Part shown: piece by piece, positions 44,912-52,708 of the stretch
Layout of the letters: every line of letters starts with the position of its first letter
Numbering within the stretch: the stretch's first letter is position 1
Assembly: GCF_009764685.1 (NCBI RefSeq)
Contig: NZ_VHLM01000057.1
Location: 62,001 to 126,000 of the forward strand
From: Flavobacterium sp. I-STPP5a
GTDB lineage: Bacteria; Bacteroidota; Bacteroidia; Flavobacteriales; Flavobacteriaceae
DNA length: 64,000 nt
Direction: 5' to 3'
Notes under the pieces: model-generated
What the model saw: the letters and a program-made list of their open reading frames with translations, nothing else
Told to the model about the DNA's origin: nothing
Databases searched by the model: none
Translations under genes and position numbers: made by a program

Positions 44912-46639
44912 ATGCAATTATTTGATTGGATTATATTAATCGTTACGCTACTTTTTATAGTTGTTTATGGCGCTTGGAAAACAAAAGGAAGTAAAAACGT
45001 TGAAGATTTTATTTTAGGTAACAATGAAACTCCTTGGCATGTTGTAGGACTTTCTGTAATGGCAACTCAAGCGAGTGCTATTACTTTTTTGTCTACTCCC
45101 GGACAGGCTTACCATGACGGTATGGGTTTTGTGCAGTTTTATTTTGGTTTACCTATTGCCATGGTTATTATTTGTGTAACCTTTATTCCGTTGTACCACA
45201 AGTACAAAGTGTATACAGCCTACGAGTATCTCGAAAAACGATTTGATTTAAAAACACGCTCTCTTGCTGCCATACTTTTTCTATTTCAAAGAGGTCTAGG
45301 AACTGGATTAACTATTTATGCTCCCGCAATAATTCTATCTGCTATACTCGGTTGGAACCTGACTTATATGAATATTATAATTGGTTTCTTGGTAATTATT
45401 TACACGTTTTCTGGAGGGACAAAAGCTGTAAATGTGACCCAAAAACAACAGATGTTTGTAATCATGTCTGGAATGTTTATCACATTCTTTCTTATTCTGT
45501 ATTATTTACCTAATGATATGACATTTTCTAGTGCTCTTCATATTGCAGGTGCCAATGATAAAATGAACATTGTCAATTTCTCTTTTGATCCCGAAGAAAA
45601 ATATACTTTTTGGAGTGGTATAACAGGCGGTTTTTTCTTGGCACTAGCCTATTTTGGAACAGATCAATCCCAAGTGGGTCGCTACTTATCGGGTAAATCT
45701 GTACGAGAAAGTCAAATGGGACTGATTATGAACGGACTTTTAAAAGTTCCTATGCAGTTTTTTATATTACTTACTGGTGTCATGGTTTTTGTTTTTTTTC
45801 AATTTAATCCAGTGCCTTTAAATTTTAATCCAAATAATAAAACATTGATTGAAAAATCAGCATACAAAGGAGAGTACAACGCATTAGAGCAAAAACTGAA
45901 TGATCTATCTGAAGATAAAAAAGTAATCAACTTACTATATATCGATCAGTTAAACCAAGATTATGACAATCCTATATTGAGAAAAGAATTGGTTGCTTTA
46001 TCTAATAAAGAAAAAGATTTAAGAGACAAAGCCAAAGAAATCATTCTAAAAGCAGATAGTAACAGCGAAACCAATGATAAAGATTATGTGTTTTTTCATT
46101 TTATTCTTAATTATTTGCCCAAAGGTCTTATTGGGTTATTATTGGCTGTAATAATATCAGCGGCTATGTCTTCCACTGCCTCAGGACTTAATGCTCTAGC
46201 ATCTACAACAGCAATCGATATTTATAAAAGAAATGTAAAAGGTGAAAAATCAGAAAAACATTATTTGTATGCTACTAAGTTTTTTACTCTCTTGTGGGGT
46301 GTAATTGCCATTCTTTTTGCTTGTGTTGGAACTTTATTTGAAAATTTAATTCAATTAGTAAACATTATTGGATCTATATTTTACGGAACCGTTTTAGGTA
46401 TTTTTCTAGTAGGTTTCTATATAAACAAAGTACAATCTAAAGCTATTTTTTATAGCGCGGTGTTAAGTCAACTTACCATTTTTATTATTTACTACTACGC
46501 CATTTATGTGTATCCTAGTGGGCAGGAAAAATTAGGTTATTTATGGCTGAATTTCATTGGCGCTATGCTAACTATAATTATTTCATTGCTATTTCAGTTT
46601 ACAATTTTTAGAAACTCCCAAAAAGAAGTAGCGCACTAA
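44912..46639 (+). CDS. Sodium/solute symporter (SSS family)
   Basis: A 575-residue Na+-coupled transporter of the SSS family with about 13-14 membrane segments. GVWKTKG-like and DFILGNNETPWHVVGLSVMA at the N-terminus, GTDQSQVGRYLSGKS (the SSS signature region) and AAMSSTASGLNALAST near 410-430 are conserved. A hydrophilic insertion of about 100 residues (about 305-400) lies between two helices, as in several Bacteroidetes SSS proteins. Given the PIG-L deacetylase upstream, the substrate is perhaps a sugar or an N-acetylated sugar derivative. A terminator follows. Confidence 0.88.
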   Translation: MQLFDWIILIVTLLFIVVYGAWKTKGSKNVEDFILGNNETPWHVVGLSVMATQASAITFLSTPGQAYHDGMGFVQFYFGLPIAMVIICVTFIPLYHKYKVYTAYEYLEKRFDLKTRSLAAILFLFQRGLGTGLTIYAPAIILSAILGWNLTYMNIIIGFLVIIYTFSGGTKAVNVTQKQQMFVIMSGMFITFFLILYYLPNDMTFSSALHIAGANDKMNIVNFSFDPEEKYTFWSGITGGFFLALAYFGTDQSQVGRYLSGKSVRESQMGLIMNGLLKVPMQFFILLTGVMVFVFFQFNPVPLNFNPNNKTLIEKSAYKGEYNALEQKLNDLSEDKKVINLLYIDQLNQDYDNPILRKELVALSNKEKDLRDKAKEIILKADSNSETNDKDYVFFHFILNYLPKGLIGLLLAVIISAAMSSTASGLNALASTTAIDIYKRNVKGEKSEKHYLYATKFFTLLWGVIAILFACVGTLFENLIQLVNIIGSIFYGTVLGIFLVGFYINKVQSKAIFYSAVLSQLTIFIIYYYAIYVYPSGQEKLGYLWLNFIGAMLTIIISLLFQFTIFRNSQKEVAH

Positions 46640-46659
46640 ATACTGTGCTTATTCCTGAT

Positions 46660-46709
46660 AAAAAATCTTATTCTTGTTTTATAGTTTTAAAACCAGAATA
46701 AGATTTTTT
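46660..46709 (+). terminator. Terminator of the PIG-L/symporter operon
   Basis: 15-bp perfect stem (AAAAAATCTTATTCT at 46660-46674, complement at 46695-46709), a 20-nt loop, and seven T at the end. The remaining 46710-46890 stretch holds nothing recognisable. Confidence 0.82.
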
Positions 46710-46893
46710 TATTTTATCTTCATTCACAAACTATTTGAATACGAGAAAGCTAAAAAATTTAGATTCGTCCCTTCCAATGGATTTTATCAAATTTTCAACT
46801 TGAATACATGAAGTTGCGCAATAAACTTTAAACAGATTATTCAATAAGAAAGTAGCTTGCTGAAAATCCCATACTCCAAAATTATCCCCTATA

Positions 46894-46930
46894 AAAAAAT
46901 CCCGAACTACTATAGTAATTCGGGATTTTT
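46894..46930 (-). terminator. Terminator of the DUF2911 gene
   Basis: 12-bp perfect stem (AAAAATCCCGAA at 46895-46906, TTCGGGATTTTT at 46919-46930), sited 16 bp past the stop of the minus-strand DUF2911 gene, with a T-run in its direction. Confidence 0.85.
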
Positions 46931-46946
46931 ATAATTTGTTTTGCAA

Positions 46947-47792
46947 TTAGCTTTTACTCCACTCTGCAATGCTATCTTTATTCATTTTTACATAATCTTG
47001 ATTTTTTGCAATTTCTGCTGCTGCAAGAGAAGCTTTTGCAGTTTCAACAGCTCCTTTTTTATCGCCTAATTTTGCTTGAATCAAAGATTTTAATCTGTTG
47101 TACCAAAATGGCTTTTCTTTTGTCAAGTCTAAAGCTTTGTTTACATATTCTAACCCTTTAGCATTATCCCCATTTGATTGGAATAAAAACTGAGCTGCAG
47201 AGAAATAATCTCCTGCCGATGGACCTGCCAACACTTTGTCTATATTAGCAGTAGTTTTTTGCTGTGTAGGAACTTCAAATTTTACTGCTGCATATGAATT
47301 TTCCCAATACATTTCTAAAAAGGCAAAGTTATTATCTAAGGCACTCAATCCAATGGTAAAAGTCTCTACTTTTTTGTTCAATACTTCTGGACTAACAGTT
47401 GTTTTTAAAGCAATATTTTCTTCTTTCCATTCTTCTGGATTTCCCCAGTTATCAGTAGTTTTATAGAAAATAACATCCCAACTTTCAATTTTTGGAATCG
47501 TAAATAATGAATATTTACCCTTTTTTAAAGTTTTTCCATCAATAATTACATCGTCACTAAAAGAAACAATTGTATTTTCATTTGCTCCTGTTCTCCACAC
47601 TTTTCCAAATGGAATTAAATTACCAAAAACTACTCGGCCTTTTGCACTTGGTCTAGAATATACAACCTCAACATCAGTCAAACCTACGGCTTGTGTTATT
47701 GTAGATTTTGGACTCGATTGCGGTGTTTTTAATTGTGCCTCGGCACTTAACCCAGCCACAAAAAGGGCCAGCGCGATAATCATTTTTTTCAT
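46947..47792 (-). CDS. DUF2911-domain secreted protein
   Basis: A 281-residue protein with a signal peptide (MKKMIIALALFVAGLSAEAQ). The central 160 residues are the DUF2911 domain: DVEVVYSRPSAKGRVVFG, LIPFGKVWRTGANENT and KKGKYSLFTIP are its hallmarks. The C-terminal part (about 185-281) has helical-repeat character (KGLEYVNKALDL, KKGAVETAKASLAAAE), resembling TPR units. The family is frequent in Bacteroidetes and has no established activity. It is presumably periplasmic. Confidence 0.9.
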   Translation of the reverse strand: MKKMIIALALFVAGLSAEAQLKTPQSSPKSTITQAVGLTDVEVVYSRPSAKGRVVFGNLIPFGKVWRTGANENTIVSFSDDVIIDGKTLKKGKYSLFTIPKIESWDVIFYKTTDNWGNPEEWKEENIALKTTVSPEVLNKKVETFTIGLSALDNNFAFLEMYWENSYAAVKFEVPTQQKTTANIDKVLAGPSAGDYFSAAQFLFQSNGDNAKGLEYVNKALDLTKEKPFWYNRLKSLIQAKLGDKKGAVETAKASLAAAEIAKNQDYVKMNKDSIAEWSKS

Positions 47793-47843
47793 GGTTTTTT
47801 ATTTTATGAGCTTCAAATTTACAAATTCAACAGCTTTCAAATG

Positions 47844-48518
47844 TTAATTATTTCCTAATTTAGATTTGATTTCCTGGACTAATTCGAAATTCAATTCGTT
47901 AAAATGATTGATGATCACATCTGCAATTGACAAATCTTGAGCAGCAGAATGTACACTGTTATAACCCACACAAAAAATTCCAGCTGCATTTGCAGCTTTT
48001 ATGCCATTAGTACTATCTTCAATGACGATACAATTTTCTTTTTGGGCAATTGAGAGGCTTGCGGCATGTTCAAAAATAGCTGGATGTGGTTTTGATTGTA
48101 CAAAATCTTCCCCGCTTATTTTATGCGTAAAATAGTCGTGCAACTTAAACCTATTAAAAACACGTTCAATGGTCACCTTAGATGCTGACGAGGCCAAAAT
48201 TAATTGTATCCCATTTTGATGTAATTCTTTGATTAAATTTTCAACACCTTCTAGCAATTCTAAATCAGCCTTACTATCAAAAGCATCATTAAAAATAGTA
48301 CGTTTCCGCTGAATTAATTCCTCTACTTCTTGGTCAATTGTAAATAACTCTTTCAATTTCTGAAAGGTATTTCGTGTGGAAAAACCCGTAAACGAAGTGT
48401 ACATTTCCTCGGTAACAGCAATATTTAGCTCTTCAAATTGCTTGAAATACGCGTAGCGGTGAACCGGCTCTGTATCTACGATTACGCCATCCATGTCGAA
48501 AATTACTGTTTGTATCAT
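47844..48518 (-). CDS. HAD-superfamily phosphatase, beta-phosphoglucomutase-like
   Basis: A 224-residue HAD subfamily IA enzyme. Motif I is FDMDGVIVDTEPVH (nucleophile Asp8, acid/base Asp10), motif II the Ser in LILASSASK, motif III the Lys in QSKPHPAIF, and motif IV VIEDSTNGIKAA. The helical cap is type C1, as in beta-phosphoglucomutase and sugar-phosphate phosphatases. The exact substrate cannot be read from sequence. The gene lies alone on the minus strand, with the tcdA stop 57 bp upstream. Confidence 0.88.
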   Translation of the reverse strand: MIQTVIFDMDGVIVDTEPVHRYAYFKQFEELNIAVTEEMYTSFTGFSTRNTFQKLKELFTIDQEVEELIQRKRTIFNDAFDSKADLELLEGVENLIKELHQNGIQLILASSASKVTIERVFNRFKLHDYFTHKISGEDFVQSKPHPAIFEHAASLSIAQKENCIVIEDSTNGIKAANAAGIFCVGYNSVHSAAQDLSIADVIINHFNELNFELVQEIKSKLGNN

Positions 48519-48575
48519 TTTAAATTATGAGTTATGAATTATGAATCACTAAAAAGAGAACTAAAAAACGGAACA

Positions 48576-49289
48576 CTATTTTTTTAGCAAGTAGCGTATC
48601 ACGGTTTCTGCGGCATACAAGCCAAATAATCCTGGCATGTAACTATTGGTTCCGTAAAACGATTTTTTATAATTAGATCCGTCGGTCATTCTCAAACTAG
48701 ATTCGTCTTGGATTTCAGAGGAGAAAACAACTTTTAATTTATCTATTTTTAACTCTTTCAAGCGTCTGCGAATGGTTTTGGCAAAAAAGCAATTTACAGT
48801 ATTCGTAATATCAGTCACTTTTACTTTAGAGGCTTCCATTTTTCCACCTGCACCCATACTGCTGATGATTTTCACTCTTTTGCGTTTTGCTGCAACGATT
48901 AAATTTAGTTTTGGCGTCACACTATCAATACAATCCAAAACATAATCAAACTCCTCCGTAACAATCTCAAAAGCACGCTCAGGTGATAAAAATTCTTGTA
49001 CGCTTGTTAATTGCAAATCTGGGTTAATATCCATCAATCTATCGCCAACGATAGTGATTTTTGGTTGTCCAACTGTAGAGTGTAAAGCTGGCAATTGTCT
49101 GTTAATATTGGTAATATCTACCACATCCCCATCTACAATTGTCATTTTGCCTACTCCGGCTCTCGCCAAAAATTCAGCAGCAAATGAGCCTACGCCTCCT
49201 AATCCTACCACTAATACGTTTGCATTTTGTAAATTAGCCAAACCTTCTTTTTTAAATAAAAGTTCTGCTCGTTCTGTCCATTCTGCCAT
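48576..49289 (-). CDS. tcdA: tRNA threonylcarbamoyladenosine dehydratase
   Basis: Cyclises t6A37 to ct6A in ANN-decoding tRNAs, using ATP. The 237-residue protein has the ThiF/E1-like Rossmann domain with VVGLGGVGSFAAEFLARAGV (26-45), the adenylation region DGDVVDITNINRQ, the catalytic-domain Cys in YVLDCIDSVTPK, and ITNTVNCFFAKTIRRRLKEL. The combination and size are those of TcdA (CsdL/YgdL) rather than MoeB or ThiF. It is downstream of the TatD-type gene on the same strand. Confidence 0.92.
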   Translation of the reverse strand: MAEWTERAELLFKKEGLANLQNANVLVVGLGGVGSFAAEFLARAGVGKMTIVDGDVVDITNINRQLPALHSTVGQPKITIVGDRLMDINPDLQLTSVQEFLSPERAFEIVTEEFDYVLDCIDSVTPKLNLIVAAKRKRVKIISSMGAGGKMEASKVKVTDITNTVNCFFAKTIRRRLKELKIDKLKVVFSSEIQDESSLRMTDGSNYKKSFYGTNSYMPGLFGLYAAETVIRYLLKK

Positions 49290-49329
49290 TTTTTTATGTT
49301 TAAAAGTGTTTTATTTATATGTGATCCAA

Positions 49330-49983
49330 TTAAAATTGAATTCCAAAAACAGTACTAAAGTTATTATTTATTATTTTTTGAATTTGTTTGACTGTGGTTT
49401 CTTTGTATTGGGCAGCACGTTCATAAACGGCTTCTATCCCATCTTCTACAGTATCGGTTTCTAGAAAAAAACGATCTTGGGGAATGCTTTTAAAAACCGA
49501 CTCTAAAGCTGGATTACGTAACAAATATTTTCCAAAAGAAAGGTAAAATCCCTGCTCTAACAATTGCTTAGCTACAATTGCATTTTTAGAAAATCCATGA
49601 ATTATGATGGGAACTGAGATGTTGAGCTTTCTTTTAATGACAATCAATTCATCAAAAGCAGCCACACAATGAATGACAACTAGTTTATTGTATTTTTGTG
49701 CTAAAAGCAACTGCTTTTCAAAAACCAACTGCTGCAATTCTAGCGGGATTTCAATGCGTTTATCCAACCCACATTCGCCTACTGCAAGACAATTGGATTG
49801 TTGTAATTGTGTTTCAATGATTTTCAAATCAGCGTCAACTCGTTCTTCTGTAATGTACCAAGGATGAATCCCAATAGAATAAAAAGGGAATTTCGCATCA
49901 AATTCATGAGGATATTGATTAACCAACTCCAGTATTCCAGGTTGATTTGTAGAGTGATGCGTATGTAAATTAAAAAAATCCAT
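49330..49983 (-). CDS. TatD-family metal-dependent hydrolase
   Basis: A 217-residue TIM-barrel hydrolase. Metal ligands are visible in order: FFNLHTHHSTN (H-x-H), AVGECGLDK (Glu), LVVIHCVAAF (His), IHGFSKN (His) and FLETDTVED (Asp). It is shorter than E. coli TatD (260 residues), as in many Bacteroidetes members. Family members act as DNases or as quality-control nucleases; the function here is not established. Its start codon shares a base with the upstream DUF1684 stop, so the two are translationally linked. Confidence 0.88.
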   Translation of the reverse strand: MDFFNLHTHHSTNQPGILELVNQYPHEFDAKFPFYSIGIHPWYITEERVDADLKIIETQLQQSNCLAVGECGLDKRIEIPLELQQLVFEKQLLLAQKYNKLVVIHCVAAFDELIVIKRKLNISVPIIIHGFSKNAIVAKQLLEQGFYLSFGKYLLRNPALESVFKSIPQDRFFLETDTVEDGIEAVYERAAQYKETTVKQIQKIINNNFSTVFGIQF

Positions 49984-50585
49984 TACTCGCGAAACTTTTT
50001 AACACCAGCCTTAATAGCTATACTCAAATCATTTTCTAATGGAACTAAGGGACAAGAATAATCGGGATTATAGGCACAATACGGATTGTAGGCCTTGTTA
50101 AAATCTATTGTAATGAGATCCCCTTCTGGTATTTGTAAATCTATGTATCGCCCGCCAAGGTAACTTTCATGACCTGATGTTGTATCCGAAAATGGTAGAA
50201 ATAAGTAATTAACGTATTCCTTTTGTTTAGACAACTCTATATTTTGATATACATTTAACTTAAATTCCTGATCATCCATAGTAAAATAAACTTCACCGTA
50301 TTTAATGTAAGTTGGTTTTCTATCGGTTGATGTTTTCATTAAAAAAGGTTTCTCGCTAGGTGTTTTAACTAATTTTGCAGTCACAAAATAAGTTGGGTTT
50401 GCAGGAAAAAATTCCAAATATTTAAAAACTGCTAAATCCTGTGCCGTGAGCGGACTTTTTTCTGGATTTGAATACTGTGCGTTTAATTCTTGTTGAAACT
50501 GAGCTACGGCATCAGCATTATAAGACTCTTGCGCCGCAACAAAAGTGAGTTGTAAACATAAAAAAAAGGACAGTACAGTTTTCAA
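49983..50585 (-). CDS. DUF1684-domain secreted protein
   Basis: A 200-residue protein with a signal peptide (VLSFFLCLQLTFVAAQ). The DUF1684 domain shows KLNVYQN, DTTSGHESYLGGRYIDL and FNKAYNPYCAYNPDYSCPLV, the family's C-terminal cysteine-containing signature. Structure-wise these are small beta-rich proteins of unknown function. It is the first gene of a run with the TatD-type hydrolase and, further down, tcdA. Confidence 0.88.
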   Translation of the reverse strand: MKTVLSFFLCLQLTFVAAQESYNADAVAQFQQELNAQYSNPEKSPLTAQDLAVFKYLEFFPANPTYFVTAKLVKTPSEKPFLMKTSTDRKPTYIKYGEVYFTMDDQEFKLNVYQNIELSKQKEYVNYLFLPFSDTTSGHESYLGGRYIDLQIPEGDLITIDFNKAYNPYCAYNPDYSCPLVPLENDLSIAIKAGVKKFRE

Positions 50586-50641
50586 TGGTTTGATTTTTAT
50601 GCAAAAATAGTGTAAAAGTTACAATACCACAACGAAAATTA

Positions 50642-50758
50642 AGGAGCAAGAAACGTTATGAAAAGCCTATTCCTTAGCCCAGATAGCAGCGAAAATCCTT
50701 GTATTTTTTTCTTTTCGAAAAAATACAAGATTGTAGCGAATAGCTGGAAAAAGCTCCT
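50642..50758 (+). repeat. Interspersed repeat, family B
   Basis: Framed by AGGAGC (50642-50647) and GCTCCT (50753-50758). Inside is the pair AGCCCAGATAGCAGCGAA and TTGTAGCGAATAGCTGG around a 12-bp hairpin (CTTGTATTTTTT with AAAAAATACAAG). This layout (TAGCCC..ATAG.AGCG, hairpin, GTAGCG.ATAGC.GG) is one I recall as a recurring intergenic element in flavobacterial genomes. It lies between the divergent DUF1684 and MFS genes. Confidence 0.65.
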
Positions 50759-50796
50759 AAAAAACATTGTAAATTTGCAACTCACAAAACTACTTT

Positions 50797-52020
50797 ATGC
50801 TGCAAACTGCTTTTCAACGCTATATCAATAATTTTAGAGGATTTACCAGAGAAATTTGGATCCTTACCTTAATTACTTTTATTAATCGTGCCGGAACCAT
50901 GGTGCTTCCGTTTTTATCTAAATATTTAAAGGAGGATTTACAATTTACTTACGCGCAAGTGGGATGGATAATGGTGGCTTTTGGCTTTGGATCCATGCTT
51001 GGCTCTTGGTTGGGAGGTAAATTATCAGACAAAATAGGGTTTTACAAAATTATGATATTCAGCTTATTCACTAGCGGACTATTGCTTTTTATGGTACAAT
51101 ATATAAGAACATTTTGGGGATTGTGTGCCGGAATGTTTGTGATCATGACCGTTGCTGATATGTTTCGTCCCGCCATGTACGTTTCACTAGCTACCTATGC
51201 AAAACCTGAAAATCGTACCAGAGCCTTGACATTAGTGCGCCTTGCGGTGAACCTTGGCTTTACGGCAGGACCAGCATTGGGTGGGTTAATCATCATGAAT
51301 ATGGGCTATAGCGGCTTATTTTGGGTAGATGGGAGTTCTTGTATCATCTCTATTTTAATTTTTACACTGCTCGTAAAAGAACGCAAAAAACCATCTGATT
51401 TGAATAGCAGCACTAGTGAAACTGAGATTCCAGCATCAGTTTTCAAAGACAAAATATTTTGGATTTTTCTTTTTGTATGCTTTATAACTGCAGTTTTGTT
51501 TTTCCAACTTTTTACCACTTTACCGCTGTATCACAATGAAAAATTTGGATTAACGGAGTTTCAAAGCGGACTTTTATTGTCCCTGAATGGGCTTTTAATT
51601 TTCTTTCTAGAAATGCCCATTGTAAGTTTTAGCCAAAGAAAAAATATCAAAAAACTTAAGATAATCCTTTGGGGTTCCTTACTTATGGCACTTAGTTTTT
51701 ACGTTTTATTATTTAATATGTGGGCTGGTGTTCTTGTTATTAGCATATTGTTCATCACTTTTGGCGAGATGTTTATATTTCCATTCTCCAATTCCTTTGC
51801 CCTTAGTAGAGCACCAAAAGGTCATGAGGGACGTTACATGGCATTGTTTACCATGAGTTTTAGTTTGGCGCATATTGCCAGTTCAAAAACAGGTTTGGAA
51901 ATTATTGACAGTTGGGGTTATCAAGCAAATTGGTTCATTATGGGAACACTTGGGATTTTTGCCGTTGCAGGTTGCATGTGGTTGCAAAAACTAGTTCAGC
52001 AGGAAAAACGATCTAAATAA
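50797..52020 (+). CDS. MFS transporter, drug-efflux-like
   Basis: A 407-residue major facilitator with 12 predicted helices. The motif A between helices 2 and 3 (GSWLGGKLSDKIGFYKIMIF) and RLAVNLGFTAGPALGG (motif C-like, typical of exporters) point to H+-driven efflux. It resembles YajR/MdtH-type transporters. A TAAATTTG at 50770-50777, 20 bp before the ATG, may be the -7 box. Substrate unknown. Confidence 0.85.
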   Translation: MLQTAFQRYINNFRGFTREIWILTLITFINRAGTMVLPFLSKYLKEDLQFTYAQVGWIMVAFGFGSMLGSWLGGKLSDKIGFYKIMIFSLFTSGLLLFMVQYIRTFWGLCAGMFVIMTVADMFRPAMYVSLATYAKPENRTRALTLVRLAVNLGFTAGPALGGLIIMNMGYSGLFWVDGSSCIISILIFTLLVKERKKPSDLNSSTSETEIPASVFKDKIFWIFLFVCFITAVLFFQLFTTLPLYHNEKFGLTEFQSGLLLSLNGLLIFFLEMPIVSFSQRKNIKKLKIILWGSLLMALSFYVLLFNMWAGVLVISILFITFGEMFIFPFSNSFALSRAPKGHEGRYMALFTMSFSLAHIASSKTGLEIIDSWGYQANWFIMGTLGIFAVAGCMWLQKLVQQEKRSK

Positions 52021-52031
52021 TTTTATAATTT

Positions 52032-52146
52032 GGGCGTGACCCTAATCCAAAAAGGGGCTTATCAACATAGCGTTGAATAAGCCCCTTTTTTAGATTACGG
52101 TCGGGCTATCCGCACCGCTGCGGCGGTTTGCCCCTATCCCTCACGC
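52032..52146 (+). repeat. Interspersed repeat, family A, copy 3
   Basis: Begins GGGCGTGACCC, then a long hairpin (AAAAAGGGGCTTATCAAC at 52049-52066 with GTTGAATAAGCCCCTTTTT at 52072-52090, one bulge), then GTCGGGCTATCCGC and CCGCTGCGGCGG, ending CTATCCCTCACGC. It lies directly after the MFS stop; the hairpin with T-run probably also terminates the MFS transcript. Confidence 0.75.
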
Positions 52147-52219
52147 GGCCCAACCTGAAACACTAAAACAATATATAACAGATATTTAGACTATTTGAAA
52201 ACATACAACCCATTACAAA

Positions 52220-52284
52220 AACTATAATTTTAGTTAAATAACTATAAAAATAGTTTTCAAACTATAAAAATAGTTGTAAGTTTG
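52220..52284 (+). promoter_or_regulatory. Three phased operator dyads and promoter of the blaI-type gene
   Basis: Dyads AACTATAATTTTAGTT (52220-52235), AACTATAAAAATAGTT (52240-52255) and AACTATAAAAATAGTT (52260-52275) repeat every 20 bp, about two helical turns. The last ends one base before a perfect -7 box, TAAGTTTG (52277-52284); a TTTT at 52253-52256 stands in the -33 position. A bound BlaI-type dimer would block the promoter, so the regulator and the M56 gene are probably autorepressed. Confidence 0.8.
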
Positions 52285-52302
52285 AATCAAATAAAAAACA
52301 TC

Positions 52303-52671
52303 ATGCAAAAACTGACTAATAAAGAAGAGGAAATCATGCACATATTATGGAAGCTCAAAAAAGCTTTTGTAAAAGAAATCTTGGCCGAAATCACCGAGGA
52401 GCAACCGCATTACAACACGCTCTCTACTATAGTGCGCAATCTTGAAGAAAAAGGATTTGTATCACACAATGCCTTTGGGAACACACACCAATACTTTCCC
52501 GTAGTATCCCTTGAAGAGTACAGAAAACGTTTTATGCACACTGCTATTGATCATTACTTTAACAGTTCTTATAAAAATATGGTAAGCCATTTTGCCAAAG
52601 AAGAAAAAATATCAGCTGCTGAATTACGTGAAATTTTGGCCATGATTGAGCAACAAGAACAAAACAACTAA
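52303..52671 (+). CDS. BlaI/MecI/CopY-family transcriptional repressor
   Basis: A 122-residue winged-helix repressor. The N-terminal domain (about 1-75) matches BlaI: LTNKEEEIMHILWKLKKAF, then HYNTLSTIVRNLEEKGFVSH, the recognition-helix region. The C-terminal helices dimerise and contain the stretch where partner peptidases cleave or release the repressor in BlaI/MecI. The frame opens upstream to a TTG at 52282, but that codon lies within the -7 box, so the ATG at 52303 (MQKLTNKEEE) is correct. The M56 sensor gene follows by 37 bp. Confidence 0.93.
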   Translation: MQKLTNKEEEIMHILWKLKKAFVKEILAEITEEQPHYNTLSTIVRNLEEKGFVSHNAFGNTHQYFPVVSLEEYRKRFMHTAIDHYFNSSYKNMVSHFAKEEKISAAELREILAMIEQQEQNN

Positions 52672-52708
52672 GCTATTTAAAACCAACTAACCAAAAAATA
52701 AAACCAGC

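Noticed and set aside
46710..46890. Possible gene remnant between the symporter terminator and the DUF2911 terminator
   Set aside because: A short frame (EYEKAKKFRFVPSNGFYQIF) is open, but nothing recognisable; no support for a feature.
49054..49464. 136-codon open frame opposite tcdA and the TatD-type gene
   Set aside because: Spans two real genes on the other strand; no recognisable protein features.
52282..52302. TTG start for the BlaI-type gene
   Set aside because: The codon lies in the -7 box TAAGTTTG, upstream of the expected transcription start.
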